Part shown: piece by piece, positions 25,431 through 38,037 of the stretch
Numbering within the stretch: the stretch's first letter is position 1
How the letters are laid out: every line of letters begins with the position of its first letter
Program-made: the position numbers and the translations under genes
Notes under the pieces: generated by a model
Seen by the model: only the letters and a program-made list of their open reading frames with translations
Database searches by the model: none
Told to the model about the DNA's origin: nothing
Assembly (NCBI RefSeq): GCF_001469025.1
Contig: NZ_LNIZ01000003.1
Location: 246,372 to 310,371, forward strand
Direction: 5' to 3'
From: Trueperella bernardiae
Lineage (GTDB): Bacteria; Actinomycetota; Actinomycetes; Actinomycetales; Actinomycetaceae
DNA: 64,000 nucleotides

Positions 25431-25592
25431 GAGGCACACGCTAGTCAAAACGCCGGGCGCGCGCCCCGGCAATGCACCGCTGTGGAAAACTGCCGCGCGC
25501 TCGCGGGACTCGCCTCGTTCGTGGCACTCGCCTCCCTCGGCCCTCGCCCTGCGCGGAGCTCTCTCAGCTCGCGCCGCCCTCTGCCAGCCGGG

Positions 25593-26993
25593 CTACTCCA
25601 CGTCGCCGAAGCCGGGCTCGTGCGGGGCCTGGCCCTGGTTCTCGTCGTTGAAGAGGTCCTCGAGGAAGGAATCGAGCTCGGCCTCCACGCTTGCCACGTC
25701 CGGGCCGAAGAAGGCGGCCGGGTTGTCGAGCGCGGCGGAGGTGGGCAGGAGGTCGGGGTGAGCCCACAGGGCGTCGCGCTCGTCGATCCCCACGCGGAAC
25801 TCGGCCTGCTGCCAGAACGCGGCGGCCTCGCGCTGCAGGCGCGGGGTGAGTTCGATGCCGAGCTGGGCCTGCCACACGTGCTTGGCAGGGTTGTCGGTGG
25901 CGTAGCGGCGGGTGAACAGTTCGCGCAGGGCCACGGCGTTGGGCAGGTGCGGTGCCACGGCGCGGGCGGTGACCTCGCTGACCCAGCCCTCCACCAGTGA
26001 CAGGAGGAGCTGAAGGCGCGCCACGGAATCCTCCTGCTCTTCGGACAGGTCGAGCACGAATACCTTCGACATGTCGAGTTCGGGCATGGAGGACGGGTCG
26101 AAGGACATGCCTTCGGTCAGGCCGCGGGCCTGTTCCTCGATCGTTTCCATGTCGATCTCGAAGCCGGAGGCGATCTGGGCGATCGTGTCGATGACTCGCG
26201 GGCGCAGCCAGGGCACGCGCGTGTAGAGGCGCGCGGCGGCGGCCTCGCGAACGGCGGCAAATAACAGCACTTCCTCGTCCGGGATCTCGAGGTCCTTGGC
26301 GAAGCCCGCCACGTTCGTGGGCACGAGCACGGCCGAGGACCCCTCCATGAGCGGAACGCCCGTGTCGGTGGAGCCGAAGCTCTCGGCCGCGAGCTCCGCC
26401 AGCGCCCCGCCGTATTGTACGCCGAGCACGGAGGCGATCATCTTGTTCACGAAGCCGCCCGGGTCGCCGAACAAGCCGGCCATCTGTGGGGGTATGTGCT
26501 CGGCCTGCTCGCGGAAGATCTCAGAAAAGGCGCGCGAGACGTTGGAGCCCACCGGCTCGAGCAGCCTGCGGAAAGTGGACAGGGAATGGGCCAGCATGTC
26601 GAGGCGGGACAGGGCCATGTTAGGGCCCGTCGTCGGGTCGAGGGCGGTGGCGGCGTCCAGCCACAGGGAGGCCGTGCGCAGGGAGGCGCGGGTCCTATCG
26701 GCGGTGTCGGCGGTGAGCCGATCAAGGTGCTGATTGGTGATCGTTTCGCGCGCCACGCGCTCGGCCAGCTTCCAGTTCACCGGCCCCTCGCCCGAGGAGC
26801 CGAGCATCTGCTGAATTTGATTCGTCACAAGTGCGAGGTTTGCTGGGTTGAGCATCTGGGACATGAACTGATCCGGATCCTGGCCCTGATTCCTGATTTG
26901 CTCAATGAGCCGGTCGGCGGCCTCCGGGCCGAGGATGGCGCGTAGGCGGTCCTGCCAACCGTCGTTGCCCGGGCCCATGTCGCTATTGCTCAT
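25593..26993 (-). CDS. DUF2342 (zincin-like) protein, metalloprotease family
   Basis: This 466-residue cytoplasmic, mostly helical protein belongs to the actinobacterial DUF2342/TIGR03624 family, called zinc-dependent metalloprotease or putative hydrolase. Family hallmarks are the acidic Gln-rich start, a middle region with GFAKDLEIPDEEVLLFAA, and a downstream VPWLRPRVID. I cannot find an HExxH motif: the helix where family members usually carry RExxH reads REAAAARLY (about 249-257), so a metal-binding His appears to be Ala. AAGGAGG precedes ATG 26993. It is divergent from the PDZ protease, the same neighbour as in mycobacteria. Confidence 0.82.
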   Translation of the reverse strand: MSNSDMGPGNDGWQDRLRAILGPEAADRLIEQIRNQGQDPDQFMSQMLNPANLALVTNQIQQMLGSSGEGPVNWKLAERVARETITNQHLDRLTADTADRTRASLRTASLWLDAATALDPTTGPNMALSRLDMLAHSLSTFRRLLEPVGSNVSRAFSEIFREQAEHIPPQMAGLFGDPGGFVNKMIASVLGVQYGGALAELAAESFGSTDTGVPLMEGSSAVLVPTNVAGFAKDLEIPDEEVLLFAAVREAAAARLYTRVPWLRPRVIDTIAQIASGFEIDMETIEEQARGLTEGMSFDPSSMPELDMSKVFVLDLSEEQEDSVARLQLLLSLVEGWVSEVTARAVAPHLPNAVALRELFTRRYATDNPAKHVWQAQLGIELTPRLQREAAAFWQQAEFRVGIDERDALWAHPDLLPTSAALDNPAAFFGPDVASVEAELDSFLEDLFNDENQGQAPHEPGFGDVE

Positions 26994-27089
26994 TTTTCCT
27001 CCTTGGATTCACTATAGGGTAGTAGCAGTCCGCCGCACCGGACAACGCGGGGCGGTGCGCCGAGCGCGAAGTTCCGGAAAGAGGATCAC

Positions 27090-28190
27090 ATGTTCACTTC
27101 TCGCCCCTCCAAGACCGTCATCTCGGGTGGCATCTTCGCCGTTCTGCTCGCGGCGGGTGCCGCGCTGCCGTCGTCGTATATGGTGCAGCGCCCCGGCCCG
27201 GTCCTGGACGTGACCGAGCACGGGGAGAACCTGGTGACGGTCGGGGGCACGCAGACCTTCGATTCGGGCACGCATTTCCTCATGACCACCGTCAACGCCT
27301 TGGGCAACGCCGACGCCGGCATCTCGGGTGCCGTGGTGGCCTCGGCGCTCCTGACCTCAGACGAGGTGGTGCCGGTGCGCGCGTACTATCCCAAGGAGGT
27401 GTCCTCGAGCGAGGTCAACGAGCAAAACGTTCAGCTCATGACGAGTTCGCAGGACACGGCCGCCGCGGTCGCCTTCGAGGAGGCGGGGATGGACGTGTCG
27501 ATGACGCTGAGCGTGGCGGGCGTGCCCGAGGGCTCCCCGGCAGAAGCGATCCTGCAGGAGGGCGACGTGTTGCGCGCGATCACGACGCCGGAGCGCACGG
27601 CCACGATCGGAACCTTCCGCCAGATGACCAACGTGCTCGACGATACGGCGCCCGGTACGCAGGTGACGCTGACGATCGAGCGCGACGGTTCGGAGCAAGA
27701 GGTCACGACGACGACCCGCGGCTTCGAGCCCGACGTCACCGGCTGGGTCCACCCCGGCTCGGTGCTCGGAATCTACGTCTCGGTCGCTGATGTTCAGCTG
27801 CCCGCGCAGGCCACCTACGAGGTGGAGGGGATCGGCGGGCCCTCGGCCGGCACGATGTTCACCCTCGCCATTTACGACGCCGTCACGCCCGGCTCGCTGG
27901 GCGGGGATGCGGTGATCGCCGGCACGGGTGCCATCGCCTGGGATGGCGACATCGAGCCGATCGGGGGGATCCGCCACAAACTCGCGGGGGCAAGCGCGGC
28001 CGGCGCCACGGACTTCATTGCCCCCGCCTACAACTGCCCCGAGACGATCGGGTACGAGCTCGACGGTCTGAATATCTGGGCCGTGCGCACGATCGACCAG
28101 GCCATCGCCGCCGTCGAGGCGATCGGCGCGGGTGACACGAGCTCGCTCACGCCCTGCTCGGCGCTGCCCGAAGTGAACCCGGAGGGCTAA
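27090..28190 (+). CDS. PDZ domain Lon-type membrane serine protease (YlbL/Rv3194c family)
   Basis: This 366-residue protein has an N-terminal signal anchor (VISGGIFAVLLAAGAALPSSY), a PDZ domain (VPEGSPAEAILQEGDVLRAI through VTLTIERDG) and a C-terminal S16 Lon-like protease domain. The catalytic serine lies in GGPSAGTMF and the lysine in GGIRHKLAGA, giving the Ser-Lys dyad. It should act outside the membrane on exported or wall proteins. GAAAGAGGA lies upstream of ATG 27090. The pairing with DUF2342, PPA1309 and UPF0182 genes is a conserved actinobacterial arrangement. Confidence 0.92.
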   Translation: MFTSRPSKTVISGGIFAVLLAAGAALPSSYMVQRPGPVLDVTEHGENLVTVGGTQTFDSGTHFLMTTVNALGNADAGISGAVVASALLTSDEVVPVRAYYPKEVSSSEVNEQNVQLMTSSQDTAAAVAFEEAGMDVSMTLSVAGVPEGSPAEAILQEGDVLRAITTPERTATIGTFRQMTNVLDDTAPGTQVTLTIERDGSEQEVTTTTRGFEPDVTGWVHPGSVLGIYVSVADVQLPAQATYEVEGIGGPSAGTMFTLAIYDAVTPGSLGGDAVIAGTGAIAWDGDIEPIGGIRHKLAGASAAGATDFIAPAYNCPETIGYELDGLNIWAVRTIDQAIAAVEAIGAGDTSSLTPCSALPEVNPEG

Positions 28191-28233
28191 GCGCCTGCGG
28201 CCCGCCGCCCGGCGGCGGAGGCTGAGCCAGCGC

Positions 28234-28794
28234 TTAGGGCTGCTCGGCGAAGCCCATCTTCAGCCCCTCGACGATGCCGGGGATGAGGTTGGCGCCGGAG
28301 AGGACCTTGGCGTCGTCGTCAAACTTGCGCATGCGGATCGCGCACCAGCTCTCGCCCGTGCGAAGGACGGAGGCGACGATGCGCACGTCCTGCCGATCCG
28401 GGTGTTCGGCCAGCATCTTCTCGGCTTCGACCGGGTCTTCGGGCAGGGTCACCTCGGCGCTGGGCGGAAGAATGATGCGCTCCACGGCGAGGGCCGCGCC
28501 ATCGACGTCGGCGGGCCAGACGATGCGGCCCAGGAGCTCCTCGAGCGTATCCACCGGGGGCAGGCCCTCCTGCTCGATGGAGAACAGGGTGGTCTCGTCG
28601 TTGATCGCGTCGGCCTGGACGTCCGATGGGAGCTCGCCGGCGAGCTCGGGATGCTGGGCGAGCGCATTCTTGGCGAGTGCGAGGGCGAAGAGCCGGATCG
28701 GGGCATCCCAGCCGCCGGTGGCCACGTGCCGCTCGATCTCCAAGGTGGACTTCTCCAACGAACGAGTCATGGGGGTCTTCGTATTTTCAGTCAC
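28234..28794 (-). CDS. PPA1309 family conserved protein
   Basis: This 186-residue soluble protein matches the actinobacterial PPA1309 family of unknown function. Visible landmarks are SLEKSTLEIERHVATGGWD near the N-terminus, a central GLPPVDTLEELLGRIVWP, and the C-terminal VASVLRTGESWCAIRMRKFDDD. There is no membrane segment or catalytic motif I can name. The start is a GTG at 28794. It sits convergent with the PDZ protease and divergent from the UPF0182 gene, its usual position in this lineage. Confidence 0.85.
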   Translation of the reverse strand: MTENTKTPMTRSLEKSTLEIERHVATGGWDAPIRLFALALAKNALAQHPELAGELPSDVQADAINDETTLFSIEQEGLPPVDTLEELLGRIVWPADVDGAALAVERIILPPSAEVTLPEDPVEAEKMLAEHPDRQDVRIVASVLRTGESWCAIRMRKFDDDAKVLSGANLIPGIVEGLKMGFAEQP

Positions 28795-28930
28795 GGCCTA
28801 TTCTTACCACACGCCACCGGCAAGCTCTTAGGTGAACCGCATGGCGCCCCGCGCGGCAGATGTTATACGGTTTTGTCAGTTCTAACGTGCCGAAATGCCC
28901 GCAAAACGCGGCCATGAAACGAGGTTTATC

Positions 28931-31918
<2,988 letters not shown>

Positions 31919-31938
31919 CTGGCGCTGGGTCGCAGGCA

Positions 31939-31968
31939 GGGGAGGGAGTCCGGGCGGGCTCCCTCCCC
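31939..31968 (+). terminator. Terminator of the UPF0182 gene
   Basis: GC-rich perfect 10-nt arms (31939-31948, 31959-31968) around a 10-nt loop are followed by GTTTCC. It lies about 20 nt past the stop codon. Confidence 0.7.
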
Positions 31969-32006
31969 GTTTCCTGGTCCCCGTGGTCGCGCAGGTTTGG
32001 CCAATA

Positions 32007-32079
32007 TGGCAAAAGAACGGTTTTGACGTGGTCGAATTTTGCCAGTTTTGCTGAAATGAGTTCTCCCATGGTCTAGGCT
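32007..32079 (+). promoter_or_regulatory. Candidate promoter and operator of the GH101 gene
   Basis: An inverted pair TGGCAAAA (32007-32014) and TTTTGCCA (32037-32044) precedes a -10-like TAGGCT (32074-32079). No good -35 is visible (TTGCTG at 32048 is spaced 20 nt). Transcription would start near 32086, leaving a leader of about 67 nt before ATG 32153. The inverted pair could bind a sugar-responsive regulator; this is inference. Confidence 0.35.
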
Positions 32080-32152
32080 GGAAGCGTGAAGCCGTGAACA
32101 TTGACGTTCAAGCTGGCTTTACAGATCACAAATCCAGCGACAGGAATAAAAC

Positions 32153-35100
32153 ATGCGATCATCTCCACAACGAAGTGCGGCGCTCATCGCGGGTGCAGCG
32201 CTGGCGATAGGCGGGATCACAGCCCCCGCCTTTGGCGTAACTTATACATACTCACCGATACCGCAGACGGGGATGTCTGTGGCCTACGCGGACTCGGTCG
32301 AGACCACGGGCGAAGGTGCCAACGGCCCGGCGAAGCTCGTTCTCGACGGCAACACTGACACTTATTGGCACACGAAGTGGAACCCTGCGAAGGATCCGCT
32401 ACCTCACAAGCTCGTCGTGGACCTTGGCGAGAGCGTGGAGGGGCTCGGCCGTATCGTGCTGACCCCGCGCCAGTCCTCTAACGGTTCGGGCCGGTTCGGC
32501 AATTTCAACGTCTCCGTTTCTACTGACGCGGAGTGCGCGAACCCGGAGGCCTACGCCAGTAAAGACTCGGTCCCCGATTTTGAGTCCGTGGCGGACGAGT
32601 CGATCCCCGCGGCCCCGGATGCCGGCAAGCTTGCGCCGGTCAACGTCGATTTCGAGCCGACCGCCGCACGTTGCGTGGCGGTGACTATTAACAGCACATG
32701 GGGCGGCAACGACAGCGCGGAGCAGGTGGCCGCGCTGTCCGAGTTCGCGGCCTTCACCGCCGCTGAAAACGAGCCAGGCACCGAGCCGGAGCCGGCCGCT
32801 CCTCTCGAGGTCGTTATCCCCGAGGGTGCGCCCGAAATCACGGACGGCCAGCTCACCGTTCACACCCACCCCGCCTTCCCGCAGGTGGTGGACTACCAGC
32901 TGGGTGAGAAGCAGATGCCCGGCAAGTTCGGCGATGCGCTGACCTCGGTCAACATTGATGGGAAGGCGACGCCCGTCGTCGTCGGCGATCCGTCCGTCAG
33001 CGCGGACAAGACCGCGGTGACGTACCCGGTCAGCCTGCCGTCGGTGTCTGGATCCTTCGATGTGGTTATCTCGGTCAAGGACCAGGTGCTCGACTACCGC
33101 ATCACGAACATCACTGACCCGGAGAAGAATATCAACCGCATCCAGATCCCGGGGCTTGACCTCGTGTCGCTGGACTCGGTTGCCGACGCCACGGCGATGG
33201 TGGGCGGCGCGCGGATCAACACCAACCGCGCCGCGAACCCGGACAGCTTCCTCACGGTCGCGTCCACCGCCGACACGACTGCACGGGTGTGGATGGCGGT
33301 GGCAGCCGGCAACGGCCTGGCCGCCGGTTTCGAGACCAATGCGATTGACGACCAGACCGCCGTGTCCGGCACCTCGGGTAATGACCGCTACACGGTCCAG
33401 GTCCGCGAGCAGAATGGCAACCGCATCGGCACCATCTCCCCGTACGAATGGGTGCACCGCGGCGGCGCCGTCGTGCAGTACGACGACGGCAGCGGCATCG
33501 GGGAAGAGCCTGATCCCTTCATCCAGGTCAAGATCACGGCTGACGCGAACGCGGACGGGGCTGTCGACTGGCAGGACGCAGCGATCGCCACGCGCGACGT
33601 GCTGCGCCCGTTCGTCGGCATGAATGACACGAAGAACACCGTCATCACCCGCATCCCGTTCAACATCGTCTCCCAGGCCACCCACCCCTTCCTGCGCACG
33701 CTCGACGACACGAAGCGGATCGCGCTCGCCACGGATAACCTCGGCCAGCAGGTCCTGCTCAAGGGCTACCAGTCCGAGGGCCACGACTCGGCCCAGGGCG
33801 ACTACGGCAACAACTACAACGAGCGCGCCGGCGGCCTTGCCGACCTCAAGAAGCTCGTGGATGCCGGCAAGGCCTGGAATGCCACCTTCGGTATCCATGT
33901 CAACGCCACCGAGTCCTACTCCGAGGCCAAGTGCTTCTCTGACGGGGTGAACGGCTACGTGGACGATGCCGCGAACGGCGTGGCCGCTCCGTGTGAGCTG
34001 CGCATGCCGCCGCGGCTCGCGTGGGGCTGGATGAACCAGTCCTACAAGATGAACGACAAGAAGGACCTGGCCACCGGCAACGTGCTCAAGCGCCTGGCGC
34101 AGCTGCGCAAGGACTTCCCGGCCGATTCGAACCTCAACTGGCTCTACTGGGACGTCTACTACGAGAGCGGCTGGCAGGCCGAGGCGTTCGCGTGGAGGCA
34201 GCAGCAGGAGCTGGGCTTCCGCCTGGCCTCCGAGTGGGCCTATTCGCTTCCCACCCTGTCCACGTGGTCCCACTGGGCCAATGACGAACCCTACGGCGGA
34301 ACCACGAACAAGGGCCTGAGCTCCACGCTCATCCGCTTCGTGGAAAACTCTTACCGTGACACGTTCAACCCCGATCCGATGCTGGGCAACACCAACGTCC
34401 GCGAGTTCGAGGGCTGGGCGGGCAACGTCAACTACAACACCTTCATCCAGGGCATCTGGCAGAAGAACCTCCCGGCGAAGTTCCTCCAGCAGTCCGACAT
34501 CATGTCCTGGACCAAGCCCGCGAACGGCCAGGCCGGCCGCGTGGTCTTTGCCAACGGCACGGAGGTCACCTCGGCGCAGACCGCGGTTGGCGGGTACGAC
34601 TCCGCAACCGACCGTGTGGTCACCTATGACGGCGCCACCGTGCTGAACGGTGCAACCTACTTGCTGCCGTGGAAGGACGGCGGCGAGGATCGCCTGTACT
34701 ACTACAACCCGAGCGGGGAGGCCACCACCTGGAAGCTCACGAATGCATGGGCCTCGCAGTCGAGCCTGAAGCTGTTCAAGCTCACGGCCACCGGCCGCGC
34801 CGAGGTCACCGACCTGCCGGTTTCGGACGGCTCAGTGACCATCCCGGCTACCGACGGCGGTGCCACTACGGCCTACGTGCTCTACCCGAGCAGCGCTGTT
34901 CCCGCACCCGCCACCCCGAACTGGGGCGAGGGCACCGGAATTGCGGACCCGGGCTTCTTCTCCGGCACCCTCGATAGTTACGACGTGACTGGCGACGCCA
35001 CCGTCGCCACCTCCGAGCGCGGCAACTACCAGGCCCAGTTCGGCGAGGGCGCGGGCTCGATCTCCCAGGAGATCACCCTGCCCGAAGGCGACTACTCCGC

Positions 35101-37672
35101 CTGGGCGTGGATCGAGATCCAGCCGGGTAAGACGCGCGAGGTGAGCGTGTCCGTGACCGGCAAGGACGGCGTCGTGACACCGGGCGACTACCAGAAGGAC
35201 GTGGACGGGGTGGCCACCACCACCATCACCACGTCGGGCGCGATCAATGCCACGGCGTCGGACGAGAAGTTCAAAACGCGCTTCCAGCGCGTGCCCGTCC
35301 GCTTCCACACCGACGGCAAGGCGATGACGTTCGCCATCACCGTGGGCGAGGGCGACGCGACCGTGGCGGTCGACGACCTACGCATGGTGGCCTTCAAGGA
35401 GACCGACAAGGCCCCGACAGACGCGACCATCGCGTTCACGAACTTCGAGGACACCGACACCGGCTACTGGCCGTTCGTCACCGGCTCCACCCAGACCGGT
35501 GACGCCCGCACGCAGCTCGCCCTGCGCAACGAGCCCTACTCGCAGTCCGGCTGGTGGGGCACCCGCAACGGCCAGAACACCGAGGCGGGCCAGAAGCTCA
35601 TCGACAACGTGCTCGACGGCGACTGGTCGCTCCTCGCCCACCAGGAGAACGGCGGGCTCATCCTGCGCACCACCACCGCGTCGGTGCCGCTCGAAGCGAA
35701 CCGCACCTACAAGGTGAGCTTCGACTACCAGGCCGGCTACGACGGCGACTACCAGCTGGTCATCGGCCACGACGAGTCGACCGGGGATAGCTGGAAGGAA
35801 GTCATCGACACCCGCAACCCGATCGCGCAGAGCCGCGGTACAGGCTGGCAAGACGCCGACGGTAACGCCGGCAAGGGCACGTCGACCTTCGAGATGCAGT
35901 TCCGCGCGAGCTCCCAGCCGACCTTCATCGGTATTGTCAAGGCGGGCAACCACTACCAGGGCGATCTGACGATCGACAACTTCCGCGTGGAGGACCTCGG
36001 GCTGATCCCGGGCACCAGTATGGATGTCCAGCAGGTTGAGCCCTCGAGCGACGACGTGCGCACCTACGAGGTAACCACAACGGTGGATTCCTACGCTGAC
36101 GACCTAACCGACGTGGCGCACAAGCTTCAGGCGCCCGAGGGCTGGACCGTCACGGAGGTGACGGCCGGCGCCACCGAGGCCACGAAGGACGCCGCGTCTG
36201 TGGCGACCTGGAAGGTCGATGCTCCGCGCACTTCCGAGCCCGGCGATCTGGTCTTCACCGGCACCTGGATGATCGGCGACAAGGCGGGCGAGGGCGCGCA
36301 GACCGCGACCATCGACCCGAGCAAGGCCGAGCTCCTCAACCCGATCGGTGGGTCAGACCTGACGGTCACGGACTTCAGCTCCCAGCAGACGTCCGATGAG
36401 CCGGCGCCGAGCGGCTTCGCTGCGGCGGCGATCGACGGCGATCCCAGCACCTACTGGCACACCCAGTGGAGCCCGAGTGTGCGGGGCTACCCGCACCACA
36501 TCACGCTCGAGCCGGCGGCGGTCACGGATAACGACCTGACCTGTACGTTCACCGGTTTCGAGTACACCACCCGCCAGGGTGCGGCGAACGGTCGCATCAA
36601 GGGCTACGAGATCTACGTCTCGATGGATGGCGAGGACTGGGGCGATCCGGTCGCTACGGGCAACTTCACTGCCGACCTCGCGCCTCAGGTTGTGGAGTTC
36701 CCGGCCGTTGAGGGCAAGTTCGTCAAGCTGGTTGGCCTCGATGCCATCAACGGCGCTGTCTTCGGTGGCGCTGGCGAGATCCGCCTCGGCGGCACCTGTG
36801 CTACGCCGGAGCCGCAGCCCGAGCCGGAGCCGCAGCCGGAGCCCGAGCCGGAGCCGCAGCCGGAGCCTGGGACGTGCCAGGCCGTGGATCGTCCGTCGAT
36901 TCCGGCTCGTGGCACGGGCCTGTTGGGTGAGTTCACGGGTGATCGTTTTGCTGACCTGTGGGCGGTTGACAAGGACAACAGTCTGCGCCGCTACGCCTCT
37001 GTGGGCAACGGCACCTTCGCGGGCGGCGCTATCGTCGACTGCAACGCGGATGAGTTCACCGCTCTCGCCCCCATCCCGGACATGAACGGCGATGGGCGTG
37101 CGGACGTGCTGGTTCGCCACACAGACGGCACGGTGCACTTCTACTACTCTCAGGGTGATGGTTTCCTGACCCAGGGCCCGCAGGTGGGTCATGGCTGGAA
37201 CGGCATGGACAACATTGTCTACGCCGGCAAGCTGGGAGGCTCGGGCTCCGAGTACGTGGTGGCACGCCACGTTGCCACGGGCGATCTCTACCGCTACGTC
37301 GTCACGGCCAATGGGATGCACTCTGGCACGAAGATCGGCCACGGCTGGTCGTCGATGGCCACCATCCTTGGCCCCGGCGACCTCAGCGGCGACCGCAACG
37401 CTGACATCGTGGCGATCCGCGACGATGGCAAGATGTTCCTGTACAAGGGCGGCCGCGATGGCTTGATCGCCTACACGGCTCAGATCGGCCACGGCTGGTC
37501 GAGCTTCGTCCAGGCGACCATCCCGGGCGACGTGAACGGTGACGGCCGCTTCGACCTGGTCGGCGTTCGCAACGACGGCCGCCTGTTCACCTACTACAAC
37601 ACGGGCAAGAGCGGCTGGGCGAAGCCCATCCAGGGCGGCCACGGTTGGGACAACATTGATCTGATCGGTTAA
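32153..37672 (+). CDS. Secreted endo-alpha-N-acetylgalactosaminidase (GH101) with C-terminal FG-GAP domain
   Basis: This 1839-residue exported enzyme should release Gal-beta-1,3-GalNAc (core 1) from mucin Ser/Thr. The signal peptide ends near TAPAFG. An F5/8C-like domain (about 40-205, with YWHTKW) precedes the GH101 barrel, where Asp667 (YWDVYY) and Glu694 (LASEWAY) are the likely nucleophile and acid/base. Beta-rich carbohydrate-binding regions follow, then a second F5/8C domain (about 1400-1548, with YWHTQW). A Glu/Pro/Gln linker leads to about 260 residues of FG-GAP-like repeats marked by four GHGW motifs. There is no LPXTG anchor, so the propeller-like tail may itself bind the wall or a ligand. 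AGGAA precedes ATG 32153. It is flanked by unrelated genes. Confidence 0.93.
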   Translation: MRSSPQRSAALIAGAALAIGGITAPAFGVTYTYSPIPQTGMSVAYADSVETTGEGANGPAKLVLDGNTDTYWHTKWNPAKDPLPHKLVVDLGESVEGLGRIVLTPRQSSNGSGRFGNFNVSVSTDAECANPEAYASKDSVPDFESVADESIPAAPDAGKLAPVNVDFEPTAARCVAVTINSTWGGNDSAEQVAALSEFAAFTAAENEPGTEPEPAAPLEVVIPEGAPEITDGQLTVHTHPAFPQVVDYQLGEKQMPGKFGDALTSVNIDGKATPVVVGDPSVSADKTAVTYPVSLPSVSGSFDVVISVKDQVLDYRITNITDPEKNINRIQIPGLDLVSLDSVADATAMVGGARINTNRAANPDSFLTVASTADTTARVWMAVAAGNGLAAGFETNAIDDQTAVSGTSGNDRYTVQVREQNGNRIGTISPYEWVHRGGAVVQYDDGSGIGEEPDPFIQVKITADANADGAVDWQDAAIATRDVLRPFVGMNDTKNTVITRIPFNIVSQATHPFLRTLDDTKRIALATDNLGQQVLLKGYQSEGHDSAQGDYGNNYNERAGGLADLKKLVDAGKAWNATFGIHVNATESYSEAKCFSDGVNGYVDDAANGVAAPCELRMPPRLAWGWMNQSYKMNDKKDLATGNVLKRLAQLRKDFPADSNLNWLYWDVYYESGWQAEAFAWRQQQELGFRLASEWAYSLPTLSTWSHWANDEPYGGTTNKGLSSTLIRFVENSYRDTFNPDPMLGNTNVREFEGWAGNVNYNTFIQGIWQKNLPAKFLQQSDIMSWTKPANGQAGRVVFANGTEVTSAQTAVGGYDSATDRVVTYDGATVLNGATYLLPWKDGGEDRLYYYNPSGEATTWKLTNAWASQSSLKLFKLTATGRAEVTDLPVSDGSVTIPATDGGATTAYVLYPSSAVPAPATPNWGEGTGIADPGFFSGTLDSYDVTGDATVATSERGNYQAQFGEGAGSISQEITLPEGDYSAWAWIEIQPGKTREVSVSVTGKDGVVTPGDYQKDVDGVATTTITTSGAINATASDEKFKTRFQRVPVRFHTDGKAMTFAITVGEGDATVAVDDLRMVAFKETDKAPTDATIAFTNFEDTDTGYWPFVTGSTQTGDARTQLALRNEPYSQSGWWGTRNGQNTEAGQKLIDNVLDGDWSLLAHQENGGLILRTTTASVPLEANRTYKVSFDYQAGYDGDYQLVIGHDESTGDSWKEVIDTRNPIAQSRGTGWQDADGNAGKGTSTFEMQFRASSQPTFIGIVKAGNHYQGDLTIDNFRVEDLGLIPGTSMDVQQVEPSSDDVRTYEVTTTVDSYADDLTDVAHKLQAPEGWTVTEVTAGATEATKDAASVATWKVDAPRTSEPGDLVFTGTWMIGDKAGEGAQTATIDPSKAELLNPIGGSDLTVTDFSSQQTSDEPAPSGFAAAAIDGDPSTYWHTQWSPSVRGYPHHITLEPAAVTDNDLTCTFTGFEYTTRQGAANGRIKGYEIYVSMDGEDWGDPVATGNFTADLAPQVVEFPAVEGKFVKLVGLDAINGAVFGGAGEIRLGGTCATPEPQPEPEPQPEPEPEPQPEPGTCQAVDRPSIPARGTGLLGEFTGDRFADLWAVDKDNSLRRYASVGNGTFAGGAIVDCNADEFTALAPIPDMNGDGRADVLVRHTDGTVHFYYSQGDGFLTQGPQVGHGWNGMDNIVYAGKLGGSGSEYVVARHVATGDLYRYVVTANGMHSGTKIGHGWSSMATILGPGDLSGDRNADIVAIRDDGKMFLYKGGRDGLIAYTAQIGHGWSSFVQATIPGDVNGDGRFDLVGVRNDGRLFTYYNTGKSGWAKPIQGGHGWDNIDLIG

Positions 37673-37730
37673 CGGCCACACGGCCGGCGGGTTGGCTGAC
37701 ACGGTGTCTGCCTGCCGCTGATCGGATCGA

Positions 37731-37765
37731 GGGGCGGGGGCTCGCATGCGCGGGCCCCCGCCCCG
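37731..37765 (+). terminator. Terminator-like GC hairpin after the GH101 gene
   Basis: A G-rich arm at 37731-37742 pairs with a C-rich arm at 37755-37765 with one bulged base. There is no T-run. It lies about 60 nt after the stop codon. Confidence 0.5.
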
Positions 37766-37869
37766 GTGTCTGCATCCACCCGCCTGGGCGAGCTTGGCGG
37801 ATGGTGAGGAAGGGCACCACGGCCAACCTTGAATCCGGGACGCTGGCTGAATAGAGTAGGGGATGCCGA

Positions 37870-37943
37870 CGCGGGGTGGAGCAGTTCGGTAGCTCGCCGG
37901 GCTCATAACCCGGAGGTCGTAGGTTCAAATCCTGCCCCCGCCA
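37870..37943 (+). tRNA. Initiator tRNA-fMet (CAT anticodon)
   Basis: The 74-nt cloverleaf has acceptor arm CGCGGGG, anticodon loop CTCATAA on a stem with three consecutive G:C pairs (GGG/CCC), and T-loop TTCAAAT. The first position C1 is unpaired with C72, and the three G:C pairs flank the anticodon; both are hallmarks of initiator rather than elongator tRNA-Met. The 3' CCA is not fully encoded. A perfect terminator follows 7 nt later. Confidence 0.95.
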
Positions 37944-37950
37944 CGAGAAC

Positions 37951-37982
37951 AAGCCCGGGATCTCAGCCGAGATCCCGGGCTT
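37951..37982 (+). terminator. Intrinsic terminator of the tRNA-fMet gene
   Basis: Perfect 14-nt arms (37951-37964, 37969-37982) with an AGCC loop end in CTTTGC. They lie immediately after the tRNA. Confidence 0.85.
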
Positions 37983-38037
37983 TGCATTGCCCGACCCCGC
38001 CACGCTCAGCCACCTCGCTCGTCAGGGCCTGGCCATA

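Noticed and set aside
36799..36870. Short tandem repeats resembling a repeat array
   Set aside because: They encode the Glu/Pro/Gln linker of the GH101 protein in frame and have no spacer structure.
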